Shown here: piece after piece, positions 33,855 to 46,700 of the stretch
How the letters are laid out: every line of letters begins with the position of its first letter
How positions within the stretch are numbered: the first letter of the stretch is position 1
Source: Episyrphus balteatus
Taxonomy: Eukaryota; Arthropoda; Insecta; Diptera; Syrphidae
Direction: 5' to 3'
Length of the DNA stretch: 64,000 nucleotides
Assembly: GCF_945859705.1 (NCBI RefSeq)
Contig: NC_079136.1
Location: 48,002,094-48,066,093, forward strand
Made by a program: the position numbers and the translations under genes
The notes under the pieces: generated by a model
Database searches by the model: none
Told to the model about the DNA's origin: nothing
What the model saw: only the letters and a program-made list of their open reading frames with translations

Positions 33855-36800
33855 TTATTTTAAATCTATCAATGTATCAATCCATTTTGATAAGTCAAGT
33901 TCTGGAAGCTCCTCACACGACACAATTGGATTTCTGAAAACGAGTTAATTGGATTTAGTTAAAATATAATATATGTACATATGCCATATTTCATAACTAA
34001 TAACCCTACATATTATTAATGATAGAAAGCTATTACTTACATAAAATGAAAACTTACGTTTTTGAAACAGTTATGAAAGCTTGGCGCTGCATTGTCTGAA
34101 TTTGATTTCCATTATCACACATTATTCTAGCCGCACTAGCCTTGCGAATCTCTCTTAGTTGCTCTACAATTAATTAAAAAATTAAAAAGAAAAACAATAT
34201 AGAGTCAGAACTTTTTAAATATAGATACCTTTTGTAAATCCTGTCCTGGGATTATCATTCTCATAAAAGAACCGATCACCAACTCGAGTTCGATAAACCT
34301 GTTCAATTAAAATGCATAAAAATGTTGGACCAGCTAATGTTCCTGGTACAAGATCCTCTAATGATCCACCAACATTTAGATCGACATCTTCAGGACTGTT
34401 ATAAAAAGCTTTTAATCCTTCAACGCTCTAAACAAAATAATGATTTAATTTTAAAATTCTTCAAAAATAAGTAGAATTCAAAGTTACATAAGGATTTATG
34501 AGATCTAAGAAATCCTCCCAATTGTTGGCCCTCTTGATGCCACAATATTCCCTTAAATCGTTGTAGGAAGCTAAACCGTGATCTCGTCCACGATGAGTAT
34601 CAATTGCTCGAAGATCCAAACCAAATGGTTTGTCTCTTGCAAACAACAAATGTTTAATCTAAAAATGGCACACAAACACCACAAATAAGAATTCGGAATA
34701 AATGAAATAGTCTCGGTAAAGAAGTGGAAACATAGCATTAAGCTCAAACCCTGAATGTTTATCACCTCAATTACCAAATTTCTTCTCTGTTTTTTCGGTT
34801 CTTACCTCTACATCAATATTGATATCAGTTAGCTGTTGTGGTTGTGTTCCCATTCCTCTAGAAAGCAAATCGAAGTTATCACCTAGTTCAATAATTTGAG
34901 GTGCAGCAAACCAATCACCTAAACGCACAGAAGCATTTATATTTCTCGATTCCGACATCAAACTGGAAGCAGAGGAAAATGTTTACCAGAAATCATTTCT
35001 TACAAAAATCCTTCTTACTCCAAACGACCCTCGCATTGTGAATGAAAATGCCTAAAAGCAGCAGTAGCAAATTCATTTAGAGTAGTTGCATCAACATTAG
35101 GATCATAATCATTGACATGATAATCCCCTGGCACATCATAGATCAACTTATTTCTCAGCATATTTTCCCGACCCAAAAAGATTGGCAACAATTCGTAGTA
35201 GTTTATGTGTTGGTATTGTGCAGTTAAAATTCTTCTAGCTTCCTGAAACAACAATTCATCCGTCCAATGTGGATTCAACTTTTCCAATTCGCCAGCTAAG
35301 CGATTGTGTTCCCGGAGAAACATTGTTTCCAAAATGGTTACACCCGGTGATGAATTCACTCGTACATCACGACCTTCATAACAAATTCCATTCTCTTCGT
35401 CAATTTCACAGGATGTAGTAGGCATTGGATTTTTCATTAGATATTGGTAGCCGTTTCGTTCTTTGACATTCAAACGACCTCTTTGAAAAGTACGAAAATT
35501 TCTAATTGCCGAAGGTGTATTACCATAAAGCTTCGACAAGTCCATGTAACTGGTAACTGCATTCAATTGTTCTACTGGTCCGCCATTGTAATTACAATTT
35601 GTACCTTCATCGGTTAAAGTTCTAATGAAATCCATGCATTCATTTCCGTATTGTAAATTGAAACGGTCTTCGGGTGGAATATCAAGATTGAAACAAATTT
35701 CAGGATTTTTTTCGAGGTAGCGAAATTCAGATGAACAACAACCCACAAAGTGACCTGAAAAGGTTAAAAGAATAAAATTAGTTGATTGAGTACATTGTTA
35801 AAAAAGAAATGTTGTTACCAGTGCCTACGTTCTGTAACTCTTACTTTAATTAAAATGGTCAAGGAACATTTTGAATTGGAACGAAATCAATTTCTTTTAG
35901 GTAGGTATATGAATTTCTTCGTTCCAATTCAAAGCGTTTTTCGGCTCATCTGCGCCATTAGAACTTCTTAACTTCTTGCCCCATTTTGTCAAATGAAGTA
36001 CCGTTGGAATTATTTTGCTCTTTCGCTAATTAAGAGCTATGTGAATTGTGACATTCCCATCCATGGGGGTAAGCCTTGTCGTGGCGGATGGGCTTACGGT
36101 GACTACTACTATGAAGCTAAGAGCTATGCGATCGCGAAACTTGTTTTCGCAGAAGGGCCTCCCATGGTCGACAGGTCGAAGCGGAGTAGGCTGTTGCTAC
36201 TAATTACCCCCCCAACGAAGGAGTGTTCCCACCAAGGCACTCCCAACAATTGACGGTAGCGGAAGAATTCATTTACAGAATCAACGGTAGCGTCACCAGT
36301 TCCAGTTAGGCCGAACTACTTGGTGAACCCCTTATATGAGCTACTCCGACATATTCAGAGCACAGGTCTATAAGGAGCAAATCACATCTAGGCAAAATAA
36401 CATCAAGGTGAGCCTAGCGACACACACCAACATCTAAGAGCTTTCCATTAAGCGTGCATGCAATTCCTTGGGTTAGGCGACTGGAGATCACCGGCGTAGT
36501 AAAAGACGATCACATTACAAAAACAGGAGCATGCCAGTGTCGACAAATTTGCGAAAAACGTTTCGCGAAATTTTCCGAAAAATTTCGAGCATTATGGAAG
36601 TACTTGCTAACACGAACAGCACTACCCCGCCAGGCAGTACCGCTGCTACACACGGTACTGATCCTGGACCGATTAGAAATAATCGGGTCAGAGCTATACG
36701 GATTCCGGGGGATAGCAAAGTAATGCACGAGGTTAGAAGAAAATTGAGAGTCGCGAGTTGGAACGTGGGTAGTATGAACGGCCGAAGCTGTGAATTAGAA

Positions 36801-39800
36801 GAGATGATGAAGAGGAGGCGAGTGGACATCTTGTGCGTCCAAGAAACCAAGTGGCGAAACACTGGAAACAGAGCCCGTTTCTTAGACGTCAAGACAAAAC
36901 AATACAAGATGTTCTACTACGGAACAGAGCAAGGTAGAAACGGAATCGGTGTCATCCTTGCGGAAAAGCTTCTTGGAAACGTTTTGGCTATTTCGAAGTC
37001 CAGTGACCGATTGATGTCTCTAAAACTGGTGATGGAAGGAAAGGTGTGGAATATAGTCAGTGCATATGCTCCCCAAATTGGATGTGAGCAGGTGGAAAAA
37101 GATGCATTCTGGCTAGACTTCCACAACCTCATTAAAGACATCCCAAAGGAAGAGCTTTTGTTTGTGGGTGGAGATTTAAATGGACATGTAGGGAACGGCA
37201 ACGAAGACTATGAGGACTGCCATGGTGGCCTTGGATTCGGAGCTAGAAACCCTCCTGGCGAAGAAATTCTAAGCATGTGCAGGTCACATGGTCTTATAGT
37301 GTTGAATACCATGTTCATTAAACAAAGCCGACACCTTATCACTTATAGCAGCGGTGGAAATGAAACACAGATCGACTACCATCTGGTATCTAGTTTCATG
37401 AAGCCGCTAGTGAAAGACTGCAAAGTGATATTAGGAGAAGCGATCGCCCAGCAACACCGTCTCCTACTGACAGAATTTTTTATGGAGACGAAGGCGGCAA
37501 ACAAACAAAGAAAGGCTACCGGAGGTGTCAAGTGGTACAACCTGGAGAAGGAAAAAGGCGATGCATTCATCTCTGTTATGAGAAATTATCTGTGCGAGAC
37601 CACCAGCAGATTACAAAACGAAGAGTGCAGAGTACAAAATATGTGGGACAAAGAACTTGCTTGGTGAAGGCGAGGTCACTGCTAGGAACATCTAAAGGAA
37701 ACTACCAACGGGAAAAAGAAACATGGTGGTGGAGCGATGAAGTCAAAGCAGTGATATCAAGGAAAAAGACCGCTTTCCAAGCTTGGTCTAAATGCCCCTC
37801 TCATAATAGAGATGAAAAAGCACGACTCGAAGTGGACTACAAGCGCTACAAGAAGGAAGCAAAGAAGAAATGCGCCCAGCATAAGGCAGAGAGTACGGAA
37901 AGCATGTATCGCGAGCTTGGGGAAATATCTGATCCAGCTGCTGATGCAAACCAGGCTCTCCAGGAACTGCTACATGCCAAGATGAACAAGGGTGCAGCTA
38001 TCTTCAAAATTGCCGCTCAAAGGAGAAGGAATGCTCAGGAAATACGTTCACCAAAGTTCATTAACGATGCTCAAGGCCTACTACTTGTGAATGACGACAA
38101 AATTCTCCACAGGTGGCGACAGTATTGTGACGAACTCCTAAATGAGCAATTTCCCAGGATTTACTTTCCAACAGCCGAACCTAATTTAGAAGAAGTACCC
38201 GACCTTACAGTCGAAGAAGTTAGCGTGGCGGTGAAAAACTCCAAGAAAGGAAAGGCGATTGGTCCAGACGAAATACCCTCTGAGTTCTGGAAGAAGATGG
38301 GAGACATTGGGTGTAAATGGCTCACGATTCTCATCTCCAAGCTCATTAGCGGTGACCAAATGCCAAATCAGTGGAGAAAAAGTTTCCTTCTCCCAATCTA
38401 CAAAGGAAAGGGGGACACACGAAACTGTGATAACTACCGATCGATTAAGCTGATGTCACACACCATGAAGATCGTTGAGCGGATTTTGGACGGCCGACTA
38501 CGAAAAATAATACGGCTGTCTGATGACCAGTGCGGGTTTGTCTCGGGTAAATCAACCACAGATGCCATACAGAGTTTAAGAATCCGAATGGAAAAACACC
38601 GTGATTCCTCGAGGGATTTGCATATTGTGCTGGTTGATTTCGAAAAGGCATTCGATAGACAACCACGAGATCTGATATGGGTGTCCCTGAGACAGCGAGG
38701 GGTTCCGGAAATCTACGTGCGGATGATCAAGGACATGTACGAGGAAGTAAAAACGAAGGTAAAATGCCCCGCAGGAGTCACCGAAGAGTTCCCAATTAAA
38801 GTCGGTGTGCACCAGGGAAGCGTCCTGAGTCCTTTGCTCTTTATTACCGTCCTTGACTTTCTGCTTGAAGAAAAAGTGACGGATCCGAAAGTGGGTCAGT
38901 TATTCTTTGCTGATGATGGCGCCATCATAAGTGAAGATCCAACATCCCTGCAACGAGCACTTGATGTATGGGTGGATGTTCTGGAGGGAAGTGGGTACCG
39001 GATAAGCGCGAAAAAGACAGAATATCTCTGCTGTCCATTTTCTGACCCAGACGGCCCTATTCCGGACATTTACCTGAATGGCACAATACTTCCCAAGTGC
39101 GAAAAGTTCAAATACCTTGGATCTATGATCAACAACCAAGCTTCTTGTGATGACGACATCAACCACCGAATAAGTATAGGGTGGATGAAGTGGCGCGAAA
39201 ACTCTGCCATCTTCTGTGACCGAAAAATGCCCCCTAAACTAAAAGGAAAGCTCTATACTGCAGTTGTTCGCCCAGCACTTACATACGGTTCACAATGTTG
39301 GCCAATGTACAAAACGTATGAGAGTAAACTGACAGCAGCAGAGATGAAGATGCTTCGTATGACAGCAGGAGTAACAAAGCTTGATCGAATAAGAAGCAAG
39401 AAAATCCGAGGAAGTCTTCACGTCAAAAATACCGTCTTGGATAAAATACAGCATGACCGTTTAAGCTGGTACTGTCATGTACAAAGAAGAAACCCTGAGA
39501 ACCCAGTTCAAAAGGCGATCGCATACGACGTTTCAACGCAATCGCGCAGAAGAGGCAGGCCTAAGAACTCATGGAGAAGACAAATGCAACGACAACTGCA
39601 TTCAGTTGGCCTTAGACATGGAACAATTCAAAATCGAGAAGCCTGCCGACGTTTCCTGAGGTCAACCCGGCGAACCCCACATGCGGAGCCGTAGTGTGAA
39701 GCAGTAGAGTGGGAGAGTTGTGACCCCATCCGAGATCATGACTATCGTCGATAATGGAGAAGAAGAAGAAGAAGAAGAATGTGAATTGTGACATTGCAAG

Positions 39801-40850
39801 AAAATAGATATTCTGTCATGTATTCAAAGTCGATAAGGATAAAAAAAAACTGAACTTTTAACACATGGCAACCCTGACTTTCTACTGGGATATGAAGGGT
39901 AACGTAGAATTCGATGAGTGTGGGTCGGAAATACTCTACTAGGCATACAAATATTAAAAAAAAAAATATTGTATTGTAAAAATAAGTGTCGAAAATGCTT
40001 TTAACTCATTAAAATAGTCTATCTTAAACATATGCCTAGCTAAGTTATCATGTTGAAAATACATTAAATTACCTTTAATATAAAAAAAAACTTCAAAAAG
40101 TACGTATACGCAACAGTGACACCTTATGTTATCTGTAAATTAGTTCGAAAAATGACGATTTCTGCACAAATTATGTGTTAAAACTACACTGATTTGATTG
40201 TTTCTTCCCTATCTTATCCCTACACCATCTTAACTAGTCTATATAAATAATTGTATTATAATCTTGAAAAAACTTTTAAACCATCCTAGCTTAGAAATAA
40301 ACACTTCTTTGTTTTCGCTTATTAACTTACTTGATGTAGAACCATTTGCCACCCGACTGAAATCTGCAGCAACTACTTGACCCCATTGCATATTCATGAG
40401 TGTAAAATTTGGATCTGGAACATCTCGTTCGCCGAATAACGATAACGATATAGATCTTGCATTCGGTAATGGTCCACCGGCAAGTGAGCCAGTTGGTTGA
40501 TGTATTCCATCACTGTACTTTGCTGGTAATAATCGTGCGAATCTATAAAAGGAATTCCACAAAAAATACTCAATCGAGTTCAATCACGTTGATATGAGTG
40601 TAGATTACTTGTAATTGGCCATGCCAAAAAGTGGATTAGCCAAATTATTGCAAGATCCATCTATAGTTCGGTATTTAGAGTCCTCACATGTTGTTGGTCC
40701 CAGATTACAAAAATCTCCTCCTGAGGGTGGTGTGGTTGGTGTTGGAGCAGCAAATGAATCATGAAATGGACAAGATGTATGCACTTCTTTCACATTTTGT
40801 AACGAAAGTATTATAATTTGCAAAAGTAGTATTGATTTAATAAGAGTCAT
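33855..40850 (-). CDS. Px-C: secreted heme peroxidase, distal His replaced by Ala
   Basis: Eight in-phase exons: 40609-40850, 40331-40542, 35019-35754, 34806-34962, 34488-34658, 34229-34427, 34058-34163, 33855-33933; 633 residues. The ATG at 40848-40850 precedes a signal peptide (SILLLQIIILSL). The mature N-terminus is five residues shorter than in A and D (gap in the Thr/Pro-rich stretch after SCPFHDSF). The distal motif reads MQWGQVVAADFS, with Ala near residue 140 in place of His. The proximal FRHFHSQ, RGRDHG and DNGNQIQTMQ segments are conserved. The heme-region GGD of A and D has become GRD before VRVNSS, a second unusual change near the active site. Intron 2 is 4.6 kb because a full-length RTE retrotransposon sits in it in antisense. 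The coding frame is undamaged, so the protein is probably still made if the intron splices. Confidence 0.92.
36056..39778 (+). mobile_element. Full-length RTE-type LINE in Px-C intron 2, 17-bp target duplication
   Basis: A non-LTR retrotransposon of 3.7 kb is bounded by a perfect 17-bp duplication, ATGTGAATTGTGACATT, at 36039-36055 and 39779-39795. It has a 5' UTR of about 470 bp, an endonuclease-plus-reverse-transcriptase frame (36531-39694, one frameshift) and a short 3' UTR ending in GAA repeats instead of poly-A, as is usual for RTE elements. It is noticeably richer in G+C than its surroundings. The perfect duplication and near-intact frame indicate a recent insertion. It lies antisense to Px-C. 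Confidence 0.93.
36531..39694 (+). pseudogene. RTE endonuclease-reverse transcriptase polyprotein, one frameshift
   Basis: The first part (36531-37667) is an apurinic-type endonuclease: ASWNVGSMNGR, VQETKW, GGDLNGHVG and the final IDYHLVS. The second part (to 39694) is a reverse transcriptase: KAIGPDEIPSEFW, NYRSIKLMSHTMKI, DFEKAFDR, HQGSVLSPLLF and catalytic FADDGAI. It is followed by the C-terminal SRRRGRPKNSWRR region typical of RTE elements. The linker KETWWWSDEVK lies just after the break. The frames overlap and switch by one base between about 37600 and 37667. RTE proteins are normally one frame, so this copy is probably disabled by a single indel. Confidence 0.9.
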
Positions 40851-41200
40851 TTGATTTAAAAGATATTTAGGTAACTTAAATAAATAGTTTTTGAGGAATA
40901 CAAGCTTTTATATAATCTTTTTGTTAAGACAAGAACTATGACTTTGTTATGACAACTTTACGCAAGTAAAAAGATAACAATCTCTGATCGATATCTTAAG
41001 CCAATCGGTTTTTCAAATTTAGGTTAATATATCAGGTTATATCTACATAAACAGTATTTTGAACTTTTGTTAACAGGTCCGATATATGAAAGATTTAACC
41101 AGTTTGTTTTTTAAGCGAAGAAAATATTAACTTATATTATTTGTCTTTTAAAAAGGTAAAAGTTTTATCTGGTTCAAGGTTAAGAGTGTGCATTATTCTA
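40851..41200 (-). promoter_or_regulatory. Px-C promoter: TATA box and GATA-type site
   Basis: TTATATAAAAGC on the coding strand at about 40904-40915 lies some 55 bp before the ATG. The GATA-type AGATAAC (plus strand) is at 40972-40978, followed by the conserved AATCTCTGATCG block. Homology with the Px-A promoter fades beyond about 41200. Confidence 0.6.
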
Positions 41201-41459
41201 ATTGATGTGAACTTGTTTCTTCAGTTTGTTAAAATAACTTTTAATTTTTTTTTTCAAATTCATCCAATTAAAGTAATGTACTTCCGTTTTTATTTTAACA
41301 AGATAAGTTTTATTTCTTCTTTTAGAATTCAAAGTTATAAGCTAAGCTACAAAGTTGTAAGTGGTCTTTGGCTTGTAGACGTGGGTGCTACCTCGAACAA
41401 TACAAACAAGTACTCGGAAGCTCTACTTAATTATGAAAAATAATATAGGTACCCTAATA

Positions 41460-43138
41460 GCTCAGGGAAATTAGTCAAAATATCGGCATGAAATCGCATT
41501 TTTCGCGGGACAAAATTTTTTTCATGAAATGTGTTCGGGTGGTTGTCCTTATCATAAATGTCAATTTGTTGGCATAATTGGAGGTTGGGAAGAGCCGCCA
41601 TCTTGGAAAAGAGATTGGTATCGTTTTTATTGTTATTCATTTTAACAAAAAATGACAAAGGTAAGACTTATTAACAATAAAATTATCTAAGAAATGATAT
41701 ACAAAACAATTCCGTGAGTTGATTAAATAAAATTTTATAGTTGGTCAAAGTGCGGGTTTATATCGCAAGGTTGGGACAAAATGACATTTTTTCATATATC
41801 TGACGAACTTTTGATTTGTTTGGATAATTCTTCAAGAATGAATTGTAGTACTTATATTTACCTATAAAATGAGCCCACAATCGTTATTGTCACCATCGTA
41901 TTGTAGAAGTAATCTAACTCCGAATCTCTCCATGTACTAGTCAAAAGTAAGAAAAAAGCTGTTTTTTTGCTAGTAGGCCTAGAAAATTTTGGGAGTATAG
42001 GTATAACCAAAATATAAGTACGCAGTTTTGCAGCCATACGCGTGTTAATGTCGATTTCAAAGGTCTGACAACTCTAATTTTGTGCTTTATACGGTTTTTG
42101 GGGGGTTAAATAACGTAAGTTTTCCAGTTAATGTGAATGGGCTAAATTTATACTATTTGAAATTATAAATATACAAGCTGATGCTCTATTATTTTTCCTA
42201 AATCTGAACACCCCAATCTTGAGGATGTGACCAATAGAACTATATATAAGCCATTTATACGATTATGTTTTAGAAGCTTTTTTTGTTTAGATTTTTGTTT
42301 GTTTATTTGAATTGAAAAGCCTGATATGGTTAGTTAAAAAAGCTTATATCGTGAGTTCTATTAACCCCATAGCCGAGATTGAGGTGTCCAGATTTAGGAA
42401 AAATAAAAGAGCATCAGCTTGTATATTTATAATTTCATATAGTATAAATTTAGCCCATTCACATTAACTGGAAAACTTACGTTATTTAACCCCCCAAAAA
42501 CCGTATAAAGCACAAAATTAGAGTTGTCAGACCTTCGAAATCGACATTAACACGCGTATGACTGCAAAACTGCGTACTTATATTTTGGTTATACCTCTAC
42601 TCCCAAAATTTTCTCGGCCTACTAGCAAAAAAACAGCTTTTTTCTTACTTTTGACTAGTACATGGAGAGTTTCGGAGTTAGATTACTTCTACAATACGAT
42701 GGTGACAATAACGATTGTGAGCTCATTTTATAGGTAATTATTAGTACTACAATTCATTCTTAAAGAATTATCCAAACAAATCAAAAGTTCGTCAGATATA
42801 TGAAAAAATGTCATTTTGTCCCAACCTTGCGATACAAACCCGCACTTTGACCAACTATAAAATTTTATTTAATCATTTCACGGAATTGTTTTGTATATCA
42901 TTTCTTAGATAATTTTATTGTTAATAAGTCTTACCTTTGTCATTTTTTGTTAAAATGAATGACAATGGAGCTATTCAATAAAAACGATACCAATCTCTTT
43001 TCCAAGATGGCGGCTCTTCCCAACCTCCAATTATGCCAACAAATTGACATTTATGATAAGGACAACCACCCGAACACATTTCATGAAAAAAATTTTGTCC
43101 CGCGAAAAATGCGATTTAAATTACTAATTTCCCTGGGC
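41460..43138. mobile_element. 1.68-kb palindromic element between Px-C and Px-D
   Basis: Left end GCTCAGGGAAATTAGT and right end ACTAATTTCCCTGGGC are inverted. The arms match almost without interruption, including the CCGCCATCTTGG block near 41595 and its mirror near 43000; the centre is near 42299. TA flanks both ends (41458-41459, 43139-43140). Open frames in the two arms (near 41500 and 43000) are reverse complements of each other and not genes. Confidence 0.87.
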
Positions 43139-43517
43139 TATAATAAAAGCAAGTGAAAACAAAAGTTTATATTCATAAAATCATCTGGAAAGTTAATTCA
43201 TAAACCAAATTTTATAAACCAAACTAACGGTTGCCGACGATTATTTTGCATTTATTTATGTTGTTTTTAGTGTTAAAGTCTCTAGCTCATCGCAAAATTA
43301 GTTTTAAATCATAGGCCACATTGTATCCTTTATATGGATGACAGACCAGAAAACCAGACAAAAAGCAAGGGACTTAAAAATCACTAAAGAGATTTTACTC
43401 TAATGAAAATATCAGGTAGGAACTTTAGCTAAGGTATAAAGATGTTTAATATCCATAAGAAAACATTTTTTTCCATAATAATAAACAACCTTATTATAAA
43501 AAAAAGTTTAAAAAAAT

Positions 43518-43551
43518 GTTACACATACACCACAGTGAACTTTTTTTTTCG
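43518..43551. promoter_or_regulatory. Conserved non-coding word downstream of Px-D
   Basis: GTTACACATACACCACAGTG then AACTTTTT, about 280 bp beyond the Px-D stop. Flanking sequence is alignable with the Px-C downstream region, so common descent from the duplicated unit is the simplest explanation. Confidence 0.35.
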
Positions 43552-43798
43552 TTGAAAATTCAACATTCATTTCGACAAAAATCAATGTCAGCCATAAAAG
43601 CAAACCCTAATTGTGTTTTGAATACAAAAATCTAACAGATTGTAATTCTAATTTAATAATTTCAAAATTTCCGTGGAATAAAACTGATTTTAGAATTCAA
43701 AAAAAAAAAAAATTAAAAGAAATCTTTAAGAATTAATTTAATTTTATTTATCTTTAAATGTTTTATAATAAATAATGTATTATCGTAATTAGTCGCAA

Positions 43799-46700
43799 TT
43801 AGTTAGACTTTGTTTGAGATCTATCAATCCATTTTGATAAGTCAAGTTTCGGGAGCTCTTCACACGACACAATTGGATTTCTGAAAATTAAATGTATTTA
43901 ATTTAGCAAATTAATATAATATCTATCATATTTCAAAACCATTTAAAATGAAAAACTATTATAAAAATAAAACTAACGTTTTTGAAACAGTTATGAAAGC
44001 ACTGCGCTGCATTGTTTGAATATTATTTCCATTATCACACATTATTCTAGCCGCACTTGCTTTGCGAATCTCTCTTAGTTGCTCTTGAATCAAATAAAGG
44101 AAAAATAAGAAAAAAAATATTATATACAAGGAAAAACCAATCTTCAGTATACCTTTTGTAAATCCTGTCCTAGGATTATCATTCTCATAAAAGAACCGAT
44201 CACCAACTCGAGTTCGATAATATTGTTCAATTAAAATGCATAAAAATGTTGGGCCAGCTAATGTTCCAGGTACAGGATCCTCTAATGATCCACCAACACT
44301 TAAATCAACATCTTCAGGACTGTTATAAAAAGCTTTTAGACCCTCAACGCTCTATAAGAAATAATTTCTTAAAGTCACTCAAAAATAAAATGCATTCAAA
44401 TTTACATAAGGATTTATGAGATCTAAAAAATCTTCCCAAGTGTTAGCCCTCCTGATTCCACAAAATTCTCTAAAGTCGTTGTAGGAAGCTAAACCATGAT
44501 CGCGACCACGATGAGTATCGATTGCACGAAGATCCAAACCGAATGGTTTGTTGTTTCGCAACAAAAAATGTTTGACCTAAAAATTATACGAAAAAGAACT
44601 AGTATAAAAAACCGAATCAATCTTCCACAGAAGATTGTATTTGAAGAAGATAGAATTGAAAATATAGCATTAAGCTCGAAACCTCAATGTTTAACACCTG
44701 AATTACCAAATTTCTTCATTGTTTATCGTTTCTTAATTCTTACCTCTACATCAATATTGATATCAGTTAGCTGTTGTGGTTGCGATCCCATTCCTCTTGA
44801 AAGCGAATCGAAATTATCACCAATTTCAATAAGTTCAGGTTTATTGAACCAATCACGTAGAAGAACCGAACCATTAACATTTCTCAACTCCGAGATCAAA
44901 CTGGAAGTAGAGGAAAATGGTTATCAGAATTTATTTCTTTACAAAATTCCTTCTTACTCCAAACGACCCTCACATTGTGAATGGAAGTGTCTGAAAGCGG
45001 CAGTAGCAAATTCATTTAAAGTAGTTGCATCAACATAAGGATCATAATCATTGACATGACAATCCTCAGGCACATCATAGATCAACCTATTTCTCAGCAT
45101 ATTATCCCGACCCAAAAAGATTGGCAACAATTCGTAATAGGTTATGTGTTGAAATTGTGCCGTAATAATTCTTCGAGCTTCCTGAAACAACACTTCATCC
45201 GTCCAATGTGGATTCAATTTTTCCAATTCACCAGCTAAACGATTGTGTTCACGAAGAAACATTGTTGCCAAAATGGTAACACCCGGCGATGAATTCACTC
45301 GAATATCACCACCAGCATAACAAATTTCATTTTCATCATCAACATTACAGAAAATGGTTGGCAATGGATTCTTTGTCAACCATTCGTTGCCATTTCGTTC
45401 TTCGACATTCAGTCGACCTCTCTGGAAAGAACGCAAGCTACGACTTGTCGAAATTGTGTTACCGTATAATATCGACAAGTCCATGTAACTAGTAACTGCA
45501 TTCAATTGTTCTACTGGTCCGCCATTGTAGTCACAATTTGTACCTTCATCGGTTAATGTTCTAATGAATTCCATACACTCAATTCCATGTTGTAAATTGA
45601 TTCGATCTTCTGGTGGAATGTCAAGATTGAAACAAATTTCGGGATTTCTTTCGAGGTAGCGAAAATCAAGGGAACAGCAAGGGACGTAACGATCTGCAAA
45701 GGTAGAAGAAAATAATATTATTTCAATTCCACTGAAAACTTTATTAAGCTTAGACTCATTTAAGAACTCATCAGGTGAAACAAGAAGAAATATCAGGCTT
45801 CAGATACTGACCAGATAGTTATCTACTATTTTTAAGGAAATGGGTTTTAGCAGTTACATAATGACAATGTGTTGCCTTTTCTTCGTCTTAATAATGAATT
45901 AGCTCTATAGTAAAAGGTCTGTAAATTTGACGGTTTATTTTTTAGAACTTTATAATTTTACGAGTCAGCAGTTTTCACTTCTCTCGCTATCGCTATTGCA
46001 ATTGATATAATTTCTAACCAGGATACCAAGTATTTACTCGATTGGAAAAATTGAAAGAAGTCGACCACCAAAGTTTCGAATCTGTCTAACGTAAAAAGGT
46101 TAATTCTTGTGGAATTTTCGAAATGGTAACGGAATTATGAATACCAGAGCTATGCACGACAGAGTTATGCGCGTCAAAGTTATGAAAAACCGAAGTTATG
46201 AAAGACCGAAGTTATGAAAAACCAGAGTAATGAAACCTAAAGCTATGAAACGTGGTTTTTGGGTTGGCAACCATTGAGAGAAACCAATGGGTCTAGACAA
46301 GAGAGGTGTCTGTTCTCCCCGTTTAGCCGGGAGAGGCAATTTTCTAAAAAATTGACTTAATTTGGAAAACAAAATTATAAAAAAAAGTACCTCTCAATGG
46401 TTGCCAACTCAAAATCACGTTTCATAGCTTTAGTGTTCATAACTCTGATTTTTCATAACTTCGGGTTTTCATAATTTCGGTCTTTCATAACTTCGGTTTT
46501 TCATAACTTTGACTCACCTAACTCTGGTATTCATAATTTTGTCGGCTTCCCGGAGTTTTCAATATCTATCTAAACAAAATGTTTGAAAAAAATTGATTTT
46601 CACCAAAAGTATTTAGTCAGGCCAATAATATTCTTTATTTGGTCAGTAAAAATGTTTGTGTTGGGAGTTGGCGGACGGAGTTGAAACGTACGATGTGCCG

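Noticed and set aside
36510..39166. Antisense frames of 60-130 residues across the RTE element
   Set aside because: They are shadows of the endonuclease/reverse-transcriptase frame.
41431..43156. Two frames with the shared peptide NDTNLFSKMAALPNLQLCQQ near 41600 and 43000
   Set aside because: They lie in opposite arms of the palindrome and are the same sequence read on opposite strands; there is no start context, splice signals or domain.
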